Shown: piece after piece, positions 1 to 7,640 of the stretch
How positions within the stretch are numbered: position 1 is the stretch's first letter
Layout: each line of letters begins with the position of its first letter
NCBI GenBank assembly: GCA_944385025.1
Contig: CALWVQ010000011.1
Location: 1 to 35,717, forward strand
Source: an uncultured Eubacterium sp.
GTDB lineage: Bacteria; Bacillota; Clostridia; Oscillospirales; Acutalibacteraceae
Reading direction: 5' to 3'
Length of the DNA: 35,717 bases
Program-made: the position numbers and the translations under genes
Notes under the pieces: generated by a model
Seen by the model: the letters and a program-made list of their open reading frames with translations, nothing else
What the model was told of the DNA's origin: nothing
Databases searched by the model: none

Positions 1-575
1 GCTTTTTGCTTTTCAATTTCTTCCATTTTCTTCATCAGCTCGTCAAGCTGAGCGCTGTCCTGTTCACTGACAGATTTAATCATCTCTGAACGGGTGAGCA
101 TTGTGCTCATATCGGGACAGGTAAGAAGAACCTCAAGAGTTGACGCAGAGCCTGACATATACATAGCCTTAAGTCTTTGACAGTAAACTTCATAGCTTTC
201 GTCAAACTCCGCCTGCTTTTTATCAATTTCTTTTTGTGTTTTATCTATTTCCTGCTCGGTTTTTGTAATATTTTCCTCGATAGCATTGATTTCTGACTGC
301 AAAGAGCTTTTCTGCTCCTCAAGGTTGTCCAGTTTGTCCTGAAGAAGATTTATCTTGCCCTCAAGAACATTAAGATACTCTTCTGACTGAGATTTTTCAT
401 CACCAAGTGCGTCAAGTTCTTTTTCAGCCTGGTCAATTTCCGACTGTATCTTCTTCATTTCAGACTGGGTATCGGCATTTGCCGTAATACCTGCTGAAAA
501 CGTGCTGACAGCAAACAACAGCGCCATCGAAACAGATAATATTTTTTTAACTTGATTAAACACCGCTAATTTCAC
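1..575 (-). CDS. Peptidoglycan hydrolase with CwlO/PcsB-type coiled coil, N-terminal part (runs off left edge)
   Basis: About 190 N-terminal residues are visible; the catalytic end lies beyond the left edge. The protein begins with a signal peptide (KKILSVSMALLFAVSTFSAG, then ITANA) followed by a long Lys/Glu/Gln-rich coiled coil. It then has the MYMSGSASTLEVLL block typical of the PcsB/CwlO/EnvC coiled-coil region. In this family the coiled coil docks on the extracellular part of FtsX, and FtsEX ATP hydrolysis activates the hydrolase outside the membrane. The gene is directly downstream of ftsX and overlaps its end. I chose the GTG at 575 because an AAGGA lies five bases upstream; the in-frame GTG at 563 is the alternative. 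The catalytic domain (CHAP, NlpC/P60 or M23) cannot be told from this window. Confidence 0.85.
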   Translation of the reverse strand, partial: MKLAVFNQVKKILSVSMALLFAVSTFSAGITANADTQSEMKKIQSEIDQAEKELDALGDEKSQSEEYLNVLEGKINLLQDKLDNLEEQKSSLQSEINAIEENITKTEQEIDKTQKEIDKKQAEFDESYEVYCQRLKAMYMSGSASTLEVLLTCPDMSTMLTRSEMIKSVSEQDSAQLDELMKKMEEIEKQK

Positions 576-1476
576 TGCCTTCCTTGTTAAGATACTTTCT
601 CATTGTTGTAAGCGAGCCGCCTACGCCGCAGATAATTCCTATTGCAACGAAAAGACCGAGCATAAGAAGAGCATAGTCGGTAAATACAACCGCTTTAAGC
701 CCAAGAGAACTAAGGAGATCGCCAAACTGCGTAATGGCAAGCTCATAAAGTCCCCATACGACTCCCAAACCTACAACGCCGGAAACAACACCCAAAATCA
801 TACCCTCAATAACAAACGGGAAGCGAACAAAGCTGTTTGTAGCACCAACCGATTTCATAATGCTGATTTCAAGACGTCTGCTGTAAACTGTAAGTCTGAT
901 TGTATTTGAAATAATGAACAGGGATATCGCAAACAATACTGCAACTATAACAATTGAAATTATTGAAACGCCCTGTCTGATTGTTACAAGCTTTTGAGCA
1001 AGATCCTGATTTTGTCTGATCGTGTCAACATTATCAAGAGCCTCAAGCTCTTTAATTGTGCCGTCAAACAAATCAAGGTCCTTAACCGTTACCTTATAAG
1101 CGTCGGGCAAAGGTATATCAGAACTGATTTCCGTAAAGAACTTTGCCTGTGCTTCCTCCATAGTTTCAAGCTGTTCCTCCCAAGCATCCTCTTTAGGAAC
1201 AAACTCAACGTCTGAAATATTGTCCATAGACTCTATTTCAGTTTCCATTTTTGCAATATCGTCATCTGTTGCATCTTCCTTGAGATACACCATAACGACA
1301 TTTTCCTCTTCTATCCTTGAAAGCAAGGAGTCGATATTAAGAAATACAAGCGCCGCAGAACCGATAAGAACAAGACAGCTCATAAGAACGCATATTGATG
1401 CAATGGACATCATTCTGTTTGTCCAAACGTTACGAAAGCCCTCTTTAGTGAGGTATTTTAAGCTTGAACCTGTCAT
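556..1476 (-). CDS. ftsX: Cell division ABC transporter permease-like protein FtsX
   Basis: The 306-residue protein has the FtsX layout. A cytoplasmic N-terminus leads into a first membrane helix (about residues 23-48), then an extracellular domain of about 120 residues. Three more helices follow (about 170-195, 220-245 and 265-290), with the SVGATNSFVRFPFVIEG segment of the FtsX/MacB-like permease fold between helices two and three. FtsX transports nothing; it passes the ATPase state of FtsE to a peptidoglycan hydrolase outside the cell. The start codon shares one base with the ftsE stop (TAATG), so the two are translationally coupled. The 3' end overlaps the hydrolase gene. The length is normal for Gram-positive FtsX. 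Confidence 0.96.
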   Translation of the reverse strand: MTGSSLKYLTKEGFRNVWTNRMMSIASICVLMSCLVLIGSAALVFLNIDSLLSRIEEENVVMVYLKEDATDDDIAKMETEIESMDNISDVEFVPKEDAWEEQLETMEEAQAKFFTEISSDIPLPDAYKVTVKDLDLFDGTIKELEALDNVDTIRQNQDLAQKLVTIRQGVSIISIVIVAVLFAISLFIISNTIRLTVYSRRLEISIMKSVGATNSFVRFPFVIEGMILGVVSGVVGLGVVWGLYELAITQFGDLLSSLGLKAVVFTDYALLMLGLFVAIGIICGVGGSLTTMRKYLNKEGSEISGV

Positions 1477-2309
1477 TACTCCTCACCTCCTGCATTCTCA
1501 TCCTTTTGAGGAACGCTTACCACGTCCTCAAGGTTGTCAAATACATCGTCAAGATCCACCTTGTCAATCTGAACATCCTCTTTAAAGAAGAACATATCTG
1601 TATCTTCTTTAGGATTCTCACTTTCAAAATGAGCGTGAGTGGGGTCGGGAGTATCTGAAACAACTTCACCGTTTTTAATTACGATTACTCTTCTTTGGAA
1701 TGAACGAACAAGATCGTGCTCGTGGGTAACCATAATAACGGTAGTTCCTGCGTTGTTGATTTTAGTAAGAAGTCCTACAATTTCGTGGCTCATTTCAGGG
1801 TCAACGTTACCGGTAGGCTCGTCCGCAATAATAACCTTGGGGTTGTTAACAAGTGCTCTGGCAAGAGACACTCTCTGCTGTTCACCGCCTGAAAGCTCAT
1901 TTGGAAGAGCTCTCGCTTTTTGCGACAATCCCACAAGCTGAAGAATGTACGGTACTCTTTTTCTGATTTCCTTTTCCTTGGCGCCGATAACTCTCATTGC
2001 GAAGGCAACGTTGTCATAAACACTCATTTTAGGAATTAAACGGAAATCCTGAAATACGATGCCCATTTCACGTCTGTAATAAGGCACCTGCTTTTTCTTT
2101 AAAGTTGATGAATTATAGTCGTTAAAAATTATTTCGCCCTCGGTGGGTTTTTCCTCGTGCATTATAAGCTTAAGGAAGGTACTTTTACCTGCGCCCGAAG
2201 AGCCAACTACGAAAACAAACTCGCCGTCCTCTATCTTGATATTAACATTTGATAAAGCGTGAGTTCCGTTGCTTCCGTAAACCTTTGATACGTTTCTGAA
2301 TTCAATCAC
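1476..2309 (-). CDS. ftsE: Cell division ATP-binding protein FtsE with acidic C-terminal extension
   Basis: This is the ABC ATPase that pairs with FtsX at the inner face of the membrane. Walker A (GSSGAGKST) is at residues 36-44, followed by the Q-loop (VFQDFRLIP), the signature LSGGEQQR, Walker B (VIIADEP) and the H-loop (VTHEHD). FtsE proteins are usually about 220-230 residues. This one has 277, with roughly 55 extra C-terminal residues rich in Asp and Glu that contain paired DLDDVFDNLEDVV helices. It is first in the operon, 60 bases downstream of a good promoter and a WalR-like repeat. The extension is seen directly; its role is unknown. Confidence 0.95.
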   Translation of the reverse strand: MIEFRNVSKVYGSNGTHALSNVNIKIEDGEFVFVVGSSGAGKSTFLKLIMHEEKPTEGEIIFNDYNSSTLKKKQVPYYRREMGIVFQDFRLIPKMSVYDNVAFAMRVIGAKEKEIRKRVPYILQLVGLSQKARALPNELSGGEQQRVSLARALVNNPKVIIADEPTGNVDPEMSHEIVGLLTKINNAGTTVIMVTHEHDLVRSFQRRVIVIKNGEVVSDTPDPTHAHFESENPKEDTDMFFFKEDVQIDKVDLDDVFDNLEDVVSVPQKDENAGGEE

Positions 2310-2368
2310 GGTTTCTACCTCTTAAAATTAATTTTGTGTTTTACACATATAAAATTTCACTAATATAT

Positions 2369-2397
2369 ATAATATATCAACTTATATAATAAATCAA
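2369..2397 (-). promoter_or_regulatory. Sigma-A type promoter of the ftsEX operon
   Basis: On the minus strand a TTGATT -35 box (2392-2397) is separated by 17 bases from a TATTAT -10 box (2369-2374). This implies a start near 2362 and a leader of about 50 bases before ftsE. The surroundings are very AT-rich. Confidence 0.7.
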
Positions 2398-2405
2398 GCC
2401 TTTTT

Positions 2406-2422
2406 TGTAACATTTTTGTAAC
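2406..2422 (+). promoter_or_regulatory. WalR-type direct repeat upstream of the ftsEX promoter
   Basis: The sequence is TGTAAC-ATTTT-TGTAAC, a perfect match to the WalR (YycF) box TGTWAH-N5-TGTWAH of Firmicutes. It sits about nine bases upstream of the -35 box, centred near -52 relative to the inferred start. Written this way it reads on the strand opposite to ftsE transcription. Hydrolases of the CwlO/PcsB type are classic WalR targets, so the position makes biological sense. Binding is inferred only. Confidence 0.5.
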
Positions 2423-2448
2423 CAATTATTCCAAATTACGTAAAATCC

Positions 2449-2483
2449 AAAATCGCAGTCCCTAAAAAGCGGACTGCGATTTT
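2449..2483 (-). terminator. Terminator-like hairpin after the PucR/CdaR-type regulator gene
   Basis: A perfect 13-bp inverted repeat (AAAATCGCAGTCC / GGACTGCGATTTT) with a nine-base loop lies six bases past the regulator gene's stop. The T-tract on the minus strand is short (the stem ends in four Ts), so termination may be moderate. Confidence 0.75.
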
Positions 2484-2488
2484 ACGTT

Positions 2489-3574
2489 TTAGTATTTAAT
2501 TGGGCTTGAGGCAAGGTATTTATTAACCATAAGAGCTACTTTAAATACAATGGCATCGTCAAATTCTCTCAAGTCAAGACCCGTGAGCTTTTTAATTTTC
2601 TCAAGTCTGTAAACAAGGGTGTTTCTGTGAACAAAAAGCTTACGTGACGTTTCCGACACATTAAGATTATTTTCAAAGAATTTCTGAATGGTAAACAGGG
2701 TTTCCTGGTCGAGAGACTCTATGGAACCTCTTTTAAACACTTCTTTAAGGAACATATCGCAAAGTGTTGTAGGAAGCTGATAGATAAGACGGGCAATGCC
2801 TAAATTTTCATAGCTGATAATGTTTTTATCAGTATCAAAGACTTTGCTTACCTCAAGAGCAACCTGTGCCTCCTTAAAGGAATGAGCAAGTTCCTTAACC
2901 CCTGTTACGCAGGTACCGATACCGATAACTGCATTGAAATAGAATTCAGACAGAAGGGTATCGTTAATTGAACGGGCAAGTTTCTCCAAATCTTTGCCGT
3001 CTACGTTTGGTCTTACCTCCTTAACAAGAGCAATATCGCTTTCGTTAATGTTGATAACGAAATCCTTTGTCTTGTCGGGGAAGAAATTCTGAATAATGTC
3101 AAACACAGAAACCTCTGTTTCCTGATTAGTGCGAATCAAAAATACTACTCTTGTTGCGTCGTTATTAAAGTGAAGTTCCCTTGCTTTGATATAAATATCA
3201 CCGGGAAGAATGTTATCAAGAATAACATTTTTTACAAAGTTTGAGCGGTCAAACTTTTCGTCATTATTTTGCTTAATCTGATCAAGAGCTACTGCAATTA
3301 TTTGAGAATATCTGCGGCTGATTTCGTCAACGCCCTCAACAAAAACTGCATACTCCGGACGTACTAATACGTCAAAAGTAGTATATGTTGCATTATCTAC
3401 ACAGGTTTGTGACGCACCGAAAACGCCGGCGGTTACAACGCTTTTGCGAACCTCGCCGATAAGACCGAGATCGCTGCAGGAAATAACGGTGCCGCTTTCA
3501 TCAACAACGCCTACCGTGCGGTCGATAGCGTCGCGCATCTGATTGATTATACCTTGAAATAATCTGTTTGGCAT
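2489..3574 (-). CDS. PucR/CdaR-family transcriptional regulator
   Basis: The 361-residue protein ends in the PucR-type helix-turn-helix (HTH_30): an LFTIQKFFENNLNVSETSRKL stretch followed by HRNTLVYRLEKIKKLTGLD. The middle (about 130-260) resembles the GGDEF-like region of CdaR/PucR regulators. The N-terminus (about 1-120) looks like a small sensory domain with VGVVDESGTVISCSD, similar to the sugar-diacid recognition region of CdaR. Such regulators usually sense small carboxylates or purine breakdown products, but no target operon of that kind is next door, so the ligand is open. It is a single-gene unit with its own promoters and terminator. A palindrome in the far promoter suggests autoregulation or control by another repressor. 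Confidence 0.8.
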   Translation of the reverse strand: MPNRLFQGIINQMRDAIDRTVGVVDESGTVISCSDLGLIGEVRKSVVTAGVFGASQTCVDNATYTTFDVLVRPEYAVFVEGVDEISRRYSQIIAVALDQIKQNNDEKFDRSNFVKNVILDNILPGDIYIKARELHFNNDATRVVFLIRTNQETEVSVFDIIQNFFPDKTKDFVININESDIALVKEVRPNVDGKDLEKLARSINDTLLSEFYFNAVIGIGTCVTGVKELAHSFKEAQVALEVSKVFDTDKNIISYENLGIARLIYQLPTTLCDMFLKEVFKRGSIESLDQETLFTIQKFFENNLNVSETSRKLFVHRNTLVYRLEKIKKLTGLDLREFDDAIVFKVALMVNKYLASSPIKY

Positions 3575-3639
3575 AGTGTTTACCTCTCATTATACATCAT
3601 TGAAAACTTGCACAAAAAAAAGTTTTCTCACTTGTTGAT

Positions 3640-3668
3640 ATTATACAAGAGTTAAAACCGTTTTGCAA
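3640..3668 (-). promoter_or_regulatory. Proximal promoter of the PucR/CdaR-type regulator
   Basis: On the minus strand TTGCAA (3663-3668), a 17-base spacer and a perfect TATAAT (3640-3645). The start would be near 3633, giving a leader of about 60 bases. Confidence 0.75.
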
Positions 3669-3713
3669 CTATTTTCACAAAAAAAGTTTAAATTAATTGT
3701 CATAGTTGCATAA

Positions 3714-3742
3714 ATTATACAAACGCCTAAAAACAGCCACAA
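3714..3742 (-). promoter_or_regulatory. Distal promoter of the PucR/CdaR-type regulator
   Basis: A second minus-strand promoter: TTGTGG (3737-3742), 17 bases, TATAAT (3714-3719). Its -35 box lies inside the CACAATATATTGTG palindrome, so a protein bound there would compete with RNA polymerase. Confidence 0.55.
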
Positions 3743-3751
3743 TATATTGTG
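3738..3751. promoter_or_regulatory. 14-bp perfect palindrome, possible operator
   Basis: CACAATATATTGTG is identical to its reverse complement. It overlaps the -35 box of the distal promoter and lies 30 bases past the end of the RsuA-family gene. Dimeric regulators commonly use such sites; no specific protein can be named. Confidence 0.5.
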
Positions 3752-3780
3752 ATGCAGCAGAAAAAAATACATATTTGTAG

Positions 3781-4491
3781 TTATATGCCGTTTTTTATCA
3801 TTTCAATTTCTTCTGACGTCATATATCTGCACTCACCTGATGCTAAGCTTTTATCAAGAAAAAGAGCGCCCATTTTTATTCTTTCAAGCTCCAAAACAGT
3901 AATACCAAACTTGGCAAACATTCTTTTTATCTGATGGTACATCCCCTGACTTATAGTGACTTCAGCTTTTGTAAAATCGCCTTCAACAGCAGTGATTTGG
4001 GCACTTTGGCAGAGAGCGTCTTTAAGCTGCACACCCTGCTTAAAGGCAGTTATAACATTTTCATCAAAGGGCTTGTCCAAGGTTGCAATATAAGTTTTAG
4101 GAATATGATTTTTGGGACTTAAAATTTTATGAGCAAAATCGCCGTCGTCTGTAATAAGCACAAAACCGGTAGTATCCTTATCAAGTCTGCCAGCGGGAAA
4201 AAGATTTTTTCTTTTCATTTCATCAGGCAGAATATCCACAACATTGCGTGCCTTTTCCCCTTCCGATGCAGACACTACTCCCTTTGGTTTGTTCATCATA
4301 ATATAAACATATTTACTATAACAAAGATTTTTGCCGTTGCAGACAACGGCAGCAGTTTTTTCATCAAAACGGTCGCTGATACTTTTTACCGTTTCGCCGT
4401 TTACTGTGACACAGCCTTTTTTTACCAATGACCTTGCATCATTTCGCGAAACGCCTAAAGAAACGGCAACTATTTTATCAATTCTCTCCAT
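3781..4491 (-). CDS. RsuA/RluB-family rRNA pseudouridine synthase
   Basis: The 236-residue enzyme starts with an S4 RNA-binding domain (about 1-45: DARSLVKKGCVTVNG). The RsuA-family catalytic domain follows, with MMNKPKGVVSA and the motif GRLDKDTTGFVLITDDGDF carrying the catalytic Asp. Later come KTYIA and QGMYHQIKRMF. These enzymes isomerise a uridine in rRNA. The short S4 domain and TTG-type catalytic motif resemble RsuA (16S U516), but RluB-like specificity cannot be excluded, so I give no symbol. It is the last gene of the FHA-ftsW-pbp-hflX run, and its start overlaps the preceding gene by 14 bases. Confidence 0.9.
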   Translation of the reverse strand: MERIDKIVAVSLGVSRNDARSLVKKGCVTVNGETVKSISDRFDEKTAAVVCNGKNLCYSKYVYIMMNKPKGVVSASEGEKARNVVDILPDEMKRKNLFPAGRLDKDTTGFVLITDDGDFAHKILSPKNHIPKTYIATLDKPFDENVITAFKQGVQLKDALCQSAQITAVEGDFTKAEVTISQGMYHQIKRMFAKFGITVLELERIKMGALFLDKSLASGECRYMTSEEIEMIKNGI

Positions 4492-4951
4492 TAAACCCTA
4501 CCAAAAATCCATCTTTTGCAGAGGTGTTGCAGATGTCACCGCCTATAAGAACTCCGTCGCTTACAAGCATATCGGCAACTATTCCCTGCTTAATTCCTTC
4601 ATAATTTGTAACGGTATATGTGTAAAGGGTAACTCGTTTTCCCTTATAATCGCTTAAGTCAAAACCCTGATTTATCTGCACTTCGTTATAGTCGGCATAA
4701 ACCTGATTCCAGCTTTCAGGAATAGTAAGTTCTTTCTCTTCATATTCCGAAGATGTTTCCCAACCGTATGAAGCGAGATAGTCACGCCTTTCCTGGTCTG
4801 TGGAAGCGCTTACAACCGCCGCAACACTTTCACTGCTTTTATTTACGGAGTGGTTTGTGATAAACGTAACTATTATTACCGCAACTCCCGTAATGGCAAG
4901 AATAATTCCGAATATTGTTTTTGGCTTAAGTTTTAATGTTAACATCTTCAT
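4478..4951 (-). CDS. DUF4830-type membrane-anchored protein of unknown function
   Basis: A 157-residue protein with one N-terminal membrane anchor (about 12-30: FGIILAITGVAVIIVTFI) and an extracytoplasmic domain. That domain carries the conserved pattern RRDYLASYGW ... IPESWNQVYADYN..Q..QGFDLSDYKGKRV ... YTYTVTNY ... VLIGGDIC. I recognise this as DUF4830, found in Clostridia. No enzymatic residues are evident. It lies 31 bases after hflX and overlaps the pseudouridine synthase gene, so it is very probably co-transcribed. Its role is unknown; a link to envelope biology is only suggested by the FtsW and PBP genes upstream in the same run. Confidence 0.75.
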   Translation of the reverse strand: MKMLTLKLKPKTIFGIILAITGVAVIIVTFITNHSVNKSSESVAAVVSASTDQERRDYLASYGWETSSEYEEKELTIPESWNQVYADYNEVQINQGFDLSDYKGKRVTLYTYTVTNYEGIKQGIVADMLVSDGVLIGGDICNTSAKDGFLVGFNGEN

Positions 4952-4982
4952 AAAATCACCTAAATAATTTTATGATAAACAT

Positions 4983-6245
4983 TTACACAATATACTCTTT
5001 TATTTCATCTAAATATGAAATCTCCACCGTGGCATCCAAAAGAATACCTTGGGGCACGTAAGTTTCGCTGTGAACAACTCCGTCCTGTCTTATTTTTGCA
5101 GAAATTGCTCCTTTTTCAAATGGCAAAAGAAGATTGACTCTCTTGCGGGTTTGAGGAATCCCCTTTTCAATTTCCAGCAAAAGATCATCTACTCCCTCAC
5201 CTGTCAAGGCGCTGATTTTTATTGATTTTTCACCTGAAAGCAGAAAAACATCAGCGTCAACCGCCTTGTCGCATTTATTAAATACATTAATAATAGGCAC
5301 GTTAATCCTACCGTTTTCAAACAGAGATGCCAATATTTCATTAGTTGTCCTAATATGATTATAACATTCGGCACTTGAGGCATCGCACACATTTAAAATC
5401 AAATCAGCGTAGGTTGCTTCCTCGAGAGTAGAGCGAAAAGCGTCGACAAGCTGGTGAGGAAGACGACTGATAAATCCAACAGTATCTACAATCATAACCT
5501 GCTGTCCGTTAGGAAGATTAAGTTTTCTTGCAGTAGGGTCAAGGGTTGCAAAAAGCTTGTCCTCTTCAAGCACTCCTGCATCGGTAAGCCTGTTCATAAG
5601 AGTTGACTTGCCTGCGTTTGTATATCCCACAATAGCCACAACGCACACACCGTTTTTCTTTCTTCTTTGGTGCTGCATATTTCTTCTGCGTTCTACGCTG
5701 TCAAGCTCTTCTTTTATATACTGAATACGCCGTCTGATATGTCTTTTATCTGTTTCAAGCTTAGTTTCGCCGGGTCCTCTTGTGCCAATTCCTCCTCCCA
5801 ATCTTGAAAGGCTTGTGCCTTTGCCTGTAAGTCTTGGAAGAGAATATTTAAGCTGGGCAAGCTCCACCTGAAGCTTGCCCTCTTTTGACCGTGCTCTGCC
5901 TGCAAAAATGTCCAGAATAAGAGTAGTTCTGTCCACTACTCTCGTATCTGTTGCGTCCTCTATATTTCTTACCTGAACAGGAGTAAGCTCGCTGTCTGCA
6001 ATTATAACGTCCACGTCATTGTTTTTGCAAAAATCTGCAATTTCTTCAAGACGTCCTCTGCCCACAAAGGTGGCGCCTTCAACAGAAGGTCTTTTCTGCA
6101 CCATTTGACAAAGGACCTCTGCTCCTGCAGTTTTTGCCAGCTCCTCAAGTTCGTTTATTGACACCTGCGCATCAAAATCACCTGTGTCAACTGAAATGAG
6201 AACAGCCTTTTCGGGAGACTGTTCATTAATAATATCTAAATCCAT
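4983..6245 (-). CDS. hflX: Ribosome-associated GTPase HflX
   Basis: The 420-residue protein has the HflX N-terminal domain (about 1-125) with GRGRLEEI and the RNIEDATDTRVVDRTTLILDIFA segment. A glycine-rich linker follows (LSRLGGGIGTRGPGETKLE) and then an arginine-rich coiled coil. The GTPase domain has G1 GYTNAGKS at about residues 207-214, G3 DTVGF and G4 NKCD. HflX splits stalled or heat-damaged 70S ribosomes. The length is typical. It is nine bases after the PBP gene, so a ribosome-rescue factor appears to be co-expressed with wall-synthesis genes. Confidence 0.96.
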   Translation of the reverse strand: MDLDIINEQSPEKAVLISVDTGDFDAQVSINELEELAKTAGAEVLCQMVQKRPSVEGATFVGRGRLEEIADFCKNNDVDVIIADSELTPVQVRNIEDATDTRVVDRTTLILDIFAGRARSKEGKLQVELAQLKYSLPRLTGKGTSLSRLGGGIGTRGPGETKLETDKRHIRRRIQYIKEELDSVERRRNMQHQRRKKNGVCVVAIVGYTNAGKSTLMNRLTDAGVLEEDKLFATLDPTARKLNLPNGQQVMIVDTVGFISRLPHQLVDAFRSTLEEATYADLILNVCDASSAECYNHIRTTNEILASLFENGRINVPIINVFNKCDKAVDADVFLLSGEKSIKISALTGEGVDDLLLEIEKGIPQTRKRVNLLLPFEKGAISAKIRQDGVVHSETYVPQGILLDATVEISYLDEIKEYIV

Positions 6246-6254
6246 AAACCACCG

Positions 6255-7640
6255 TTAATCATTAACTAAAGCCTGCAAAACCTTATTTGCAATAGGTCCT
6301 GCTGTCTGTGAGCCTGAATTACCGTATTCTACAACCACAACAAATGCGTACGGATTTTTGTCGTCGTCCATAAAGCCTACAAACCAAGCGGTATTGTGAC
6401 TGTCAACGCTGTCTATTTGGGCAGTACCTGATTTAGCACAAAGGTTAAGTCCCTCGTAATTATAGTCGCCGTACTGCTCTTTAACGTTATTTCTCATTAA
6501 TTTACCGATTGCATCGGCAGTTTCAGCACTTAAAAGCTGGGTTTCACGGCGTGTAAAATCAAGGTCAAGCGCTTTTCCTGCCTTGTTGGCAAGAGAATCT
6601 ACAACATTAAATGAAACAGCTTTGCCGTCGTTGGCAATAGCGCTTACAAGCCTCAACATCGCAACAGGTGACACAAGTGTATCGCCCTGTCCTATTCCCG
6701 TCCATCCCACATAGTCGTTAGCGTCTCCTTTTTCAAGGAAAAATCTTCCTGTTGAAGATTCAATATCGCCGCTGACTGTAACGGGTGTAGTAAGTCCAAG
6801 CTGTTTTGCCGTTGCGGCAAGCTTTTCAGGACCTAATTCAATAGCAATCTGGGCAAAGGCAGAGTTACAGGATTTAGCAAGAGCCTCCTCAAACGTAATC
6901 TTGCCGTGGTAAGCGTTACACTCGATAGGAGTTCCCCCTGCGTCATACTCGCCTTCGCAGGTAAATGTTCTGTCATAAATATCGTCTATATTTTCAATAG
7001 CGCATATTGCAGTAACGATTTTAAATGTTGAGCCGGGAGTATAAAGACCTGACAAAAGACGATTTATATAAACGCCTTGATACTCCTCGTTATCTTCGTC
7101 GTTAATATCTGACGGTTTGTTTTCAATGTCATAAGTGGGGGTGGATACCATACAAACCAAATCCCCTGTTTTATAGTTCACCACGCCCACACAGCCTGCT
7201 TTATAGTTTTTAAGCGCCTTGTAAGCGGTAGCGCAAACATCGGCGTCAATAGTCAGTTCCATATCGTTAGACTTATCGCCCATTGCGTTATAAATTCCTG
7301 TTAAAACGTTATATCCTGTGAGTTTTGCCTCAAAAACGTTTTGCACGCCTGTTGAGATAAATCCTGCCTCGCCGACGGTATGGAGGGTGGCTTTTCTTAT
7401 ATTTTTGTCCTCGTTGTAAACTCTTTTTGAATCAACTGTTTGAGCAAGAATTTCACCGTCGCAGTCTGTTATCGTACCTGCCGCGGTAAGTTCGCCGTTA
7501 TAATATACAGAGCTGTTATATGGCTGCATCGCCCAGTCACGACCGTCTGCAATAAGGCTGTAAGTAAGGAAACCCAAACAGCCTAAAAATCCCACTATTA
7601 ATATCAAGAGGAAAAGTCCTCTTCGTGTAATCATTTTCAT
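6255..7640 (-). CDS. Class B penicillin-binding protein (PbpA-like transpeptidase)
   Basis: The 461-residue protein has a signal-anchor helix (about 8-30) and a short dimerisation region. The transpeptidase domain carries all three active-site motifs: STFK with nucleophile Ser204 and Lys207, SCN at 257-259, and KSG at 403-405. It cross-links peptidoglycan on the outer face of the membrane, working with the SEDS polymerase encoded just upstream (ATGA overlap). It is shorter than typical PBP2 or PBP3 and matches the compact PbpA type seen next to RodA/FtsW and FHA genes in Actinobacteria. Elongation versus division or sporulation use cannot be decided from sequence alone. Confidence 0.93.
   Translation of the reverse strand: MKMITRRGLFLLILIVGFLGCLGFLTYSLIADGRDWAMQPYNSSVYYNGELTAAGTITDCDGEILAQTVDSKRVYNEDKNIRKATLHTVGEAGFISTGVQNVFEAKLTGYNVLTGIYNAMGDKSNDMELTIDADVCATAYKALKNYKAGCVGVVNYKTGDLVCMVSTPTYDIENKPSDINDEDNEEYQGVYINRLLSGLYTPGSTFKIVTAICAIENIDDIYDRTFTCEGEYDAGGTPIECNAYHGKITFEEALAKSCNSAFAQIAIELGPEKLAATAKQLGLTTPVTVSGDIESSTGRFFLEKGDANDYVGWTGIGQGDTLVSPVAMLRLVSAIANDGKAVSFNVVDSLANKAGKALDLDFTRRETQLLSAETADAIGKLMRNNVKEQYGDYNYEGLNLCAKSGTAQIDSVDSHNTAWFVGFMDDDKNPYAFVVVVEYGNSGSQTAGPIANKVLQALVND

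Noticed and set aside
1220-1585. Plus-strand open frame of 121 codons across ftsX and ftsE
   Set aside because: It lies antisense to two clearly conserved genes, shows no domain and has no ribosome site.
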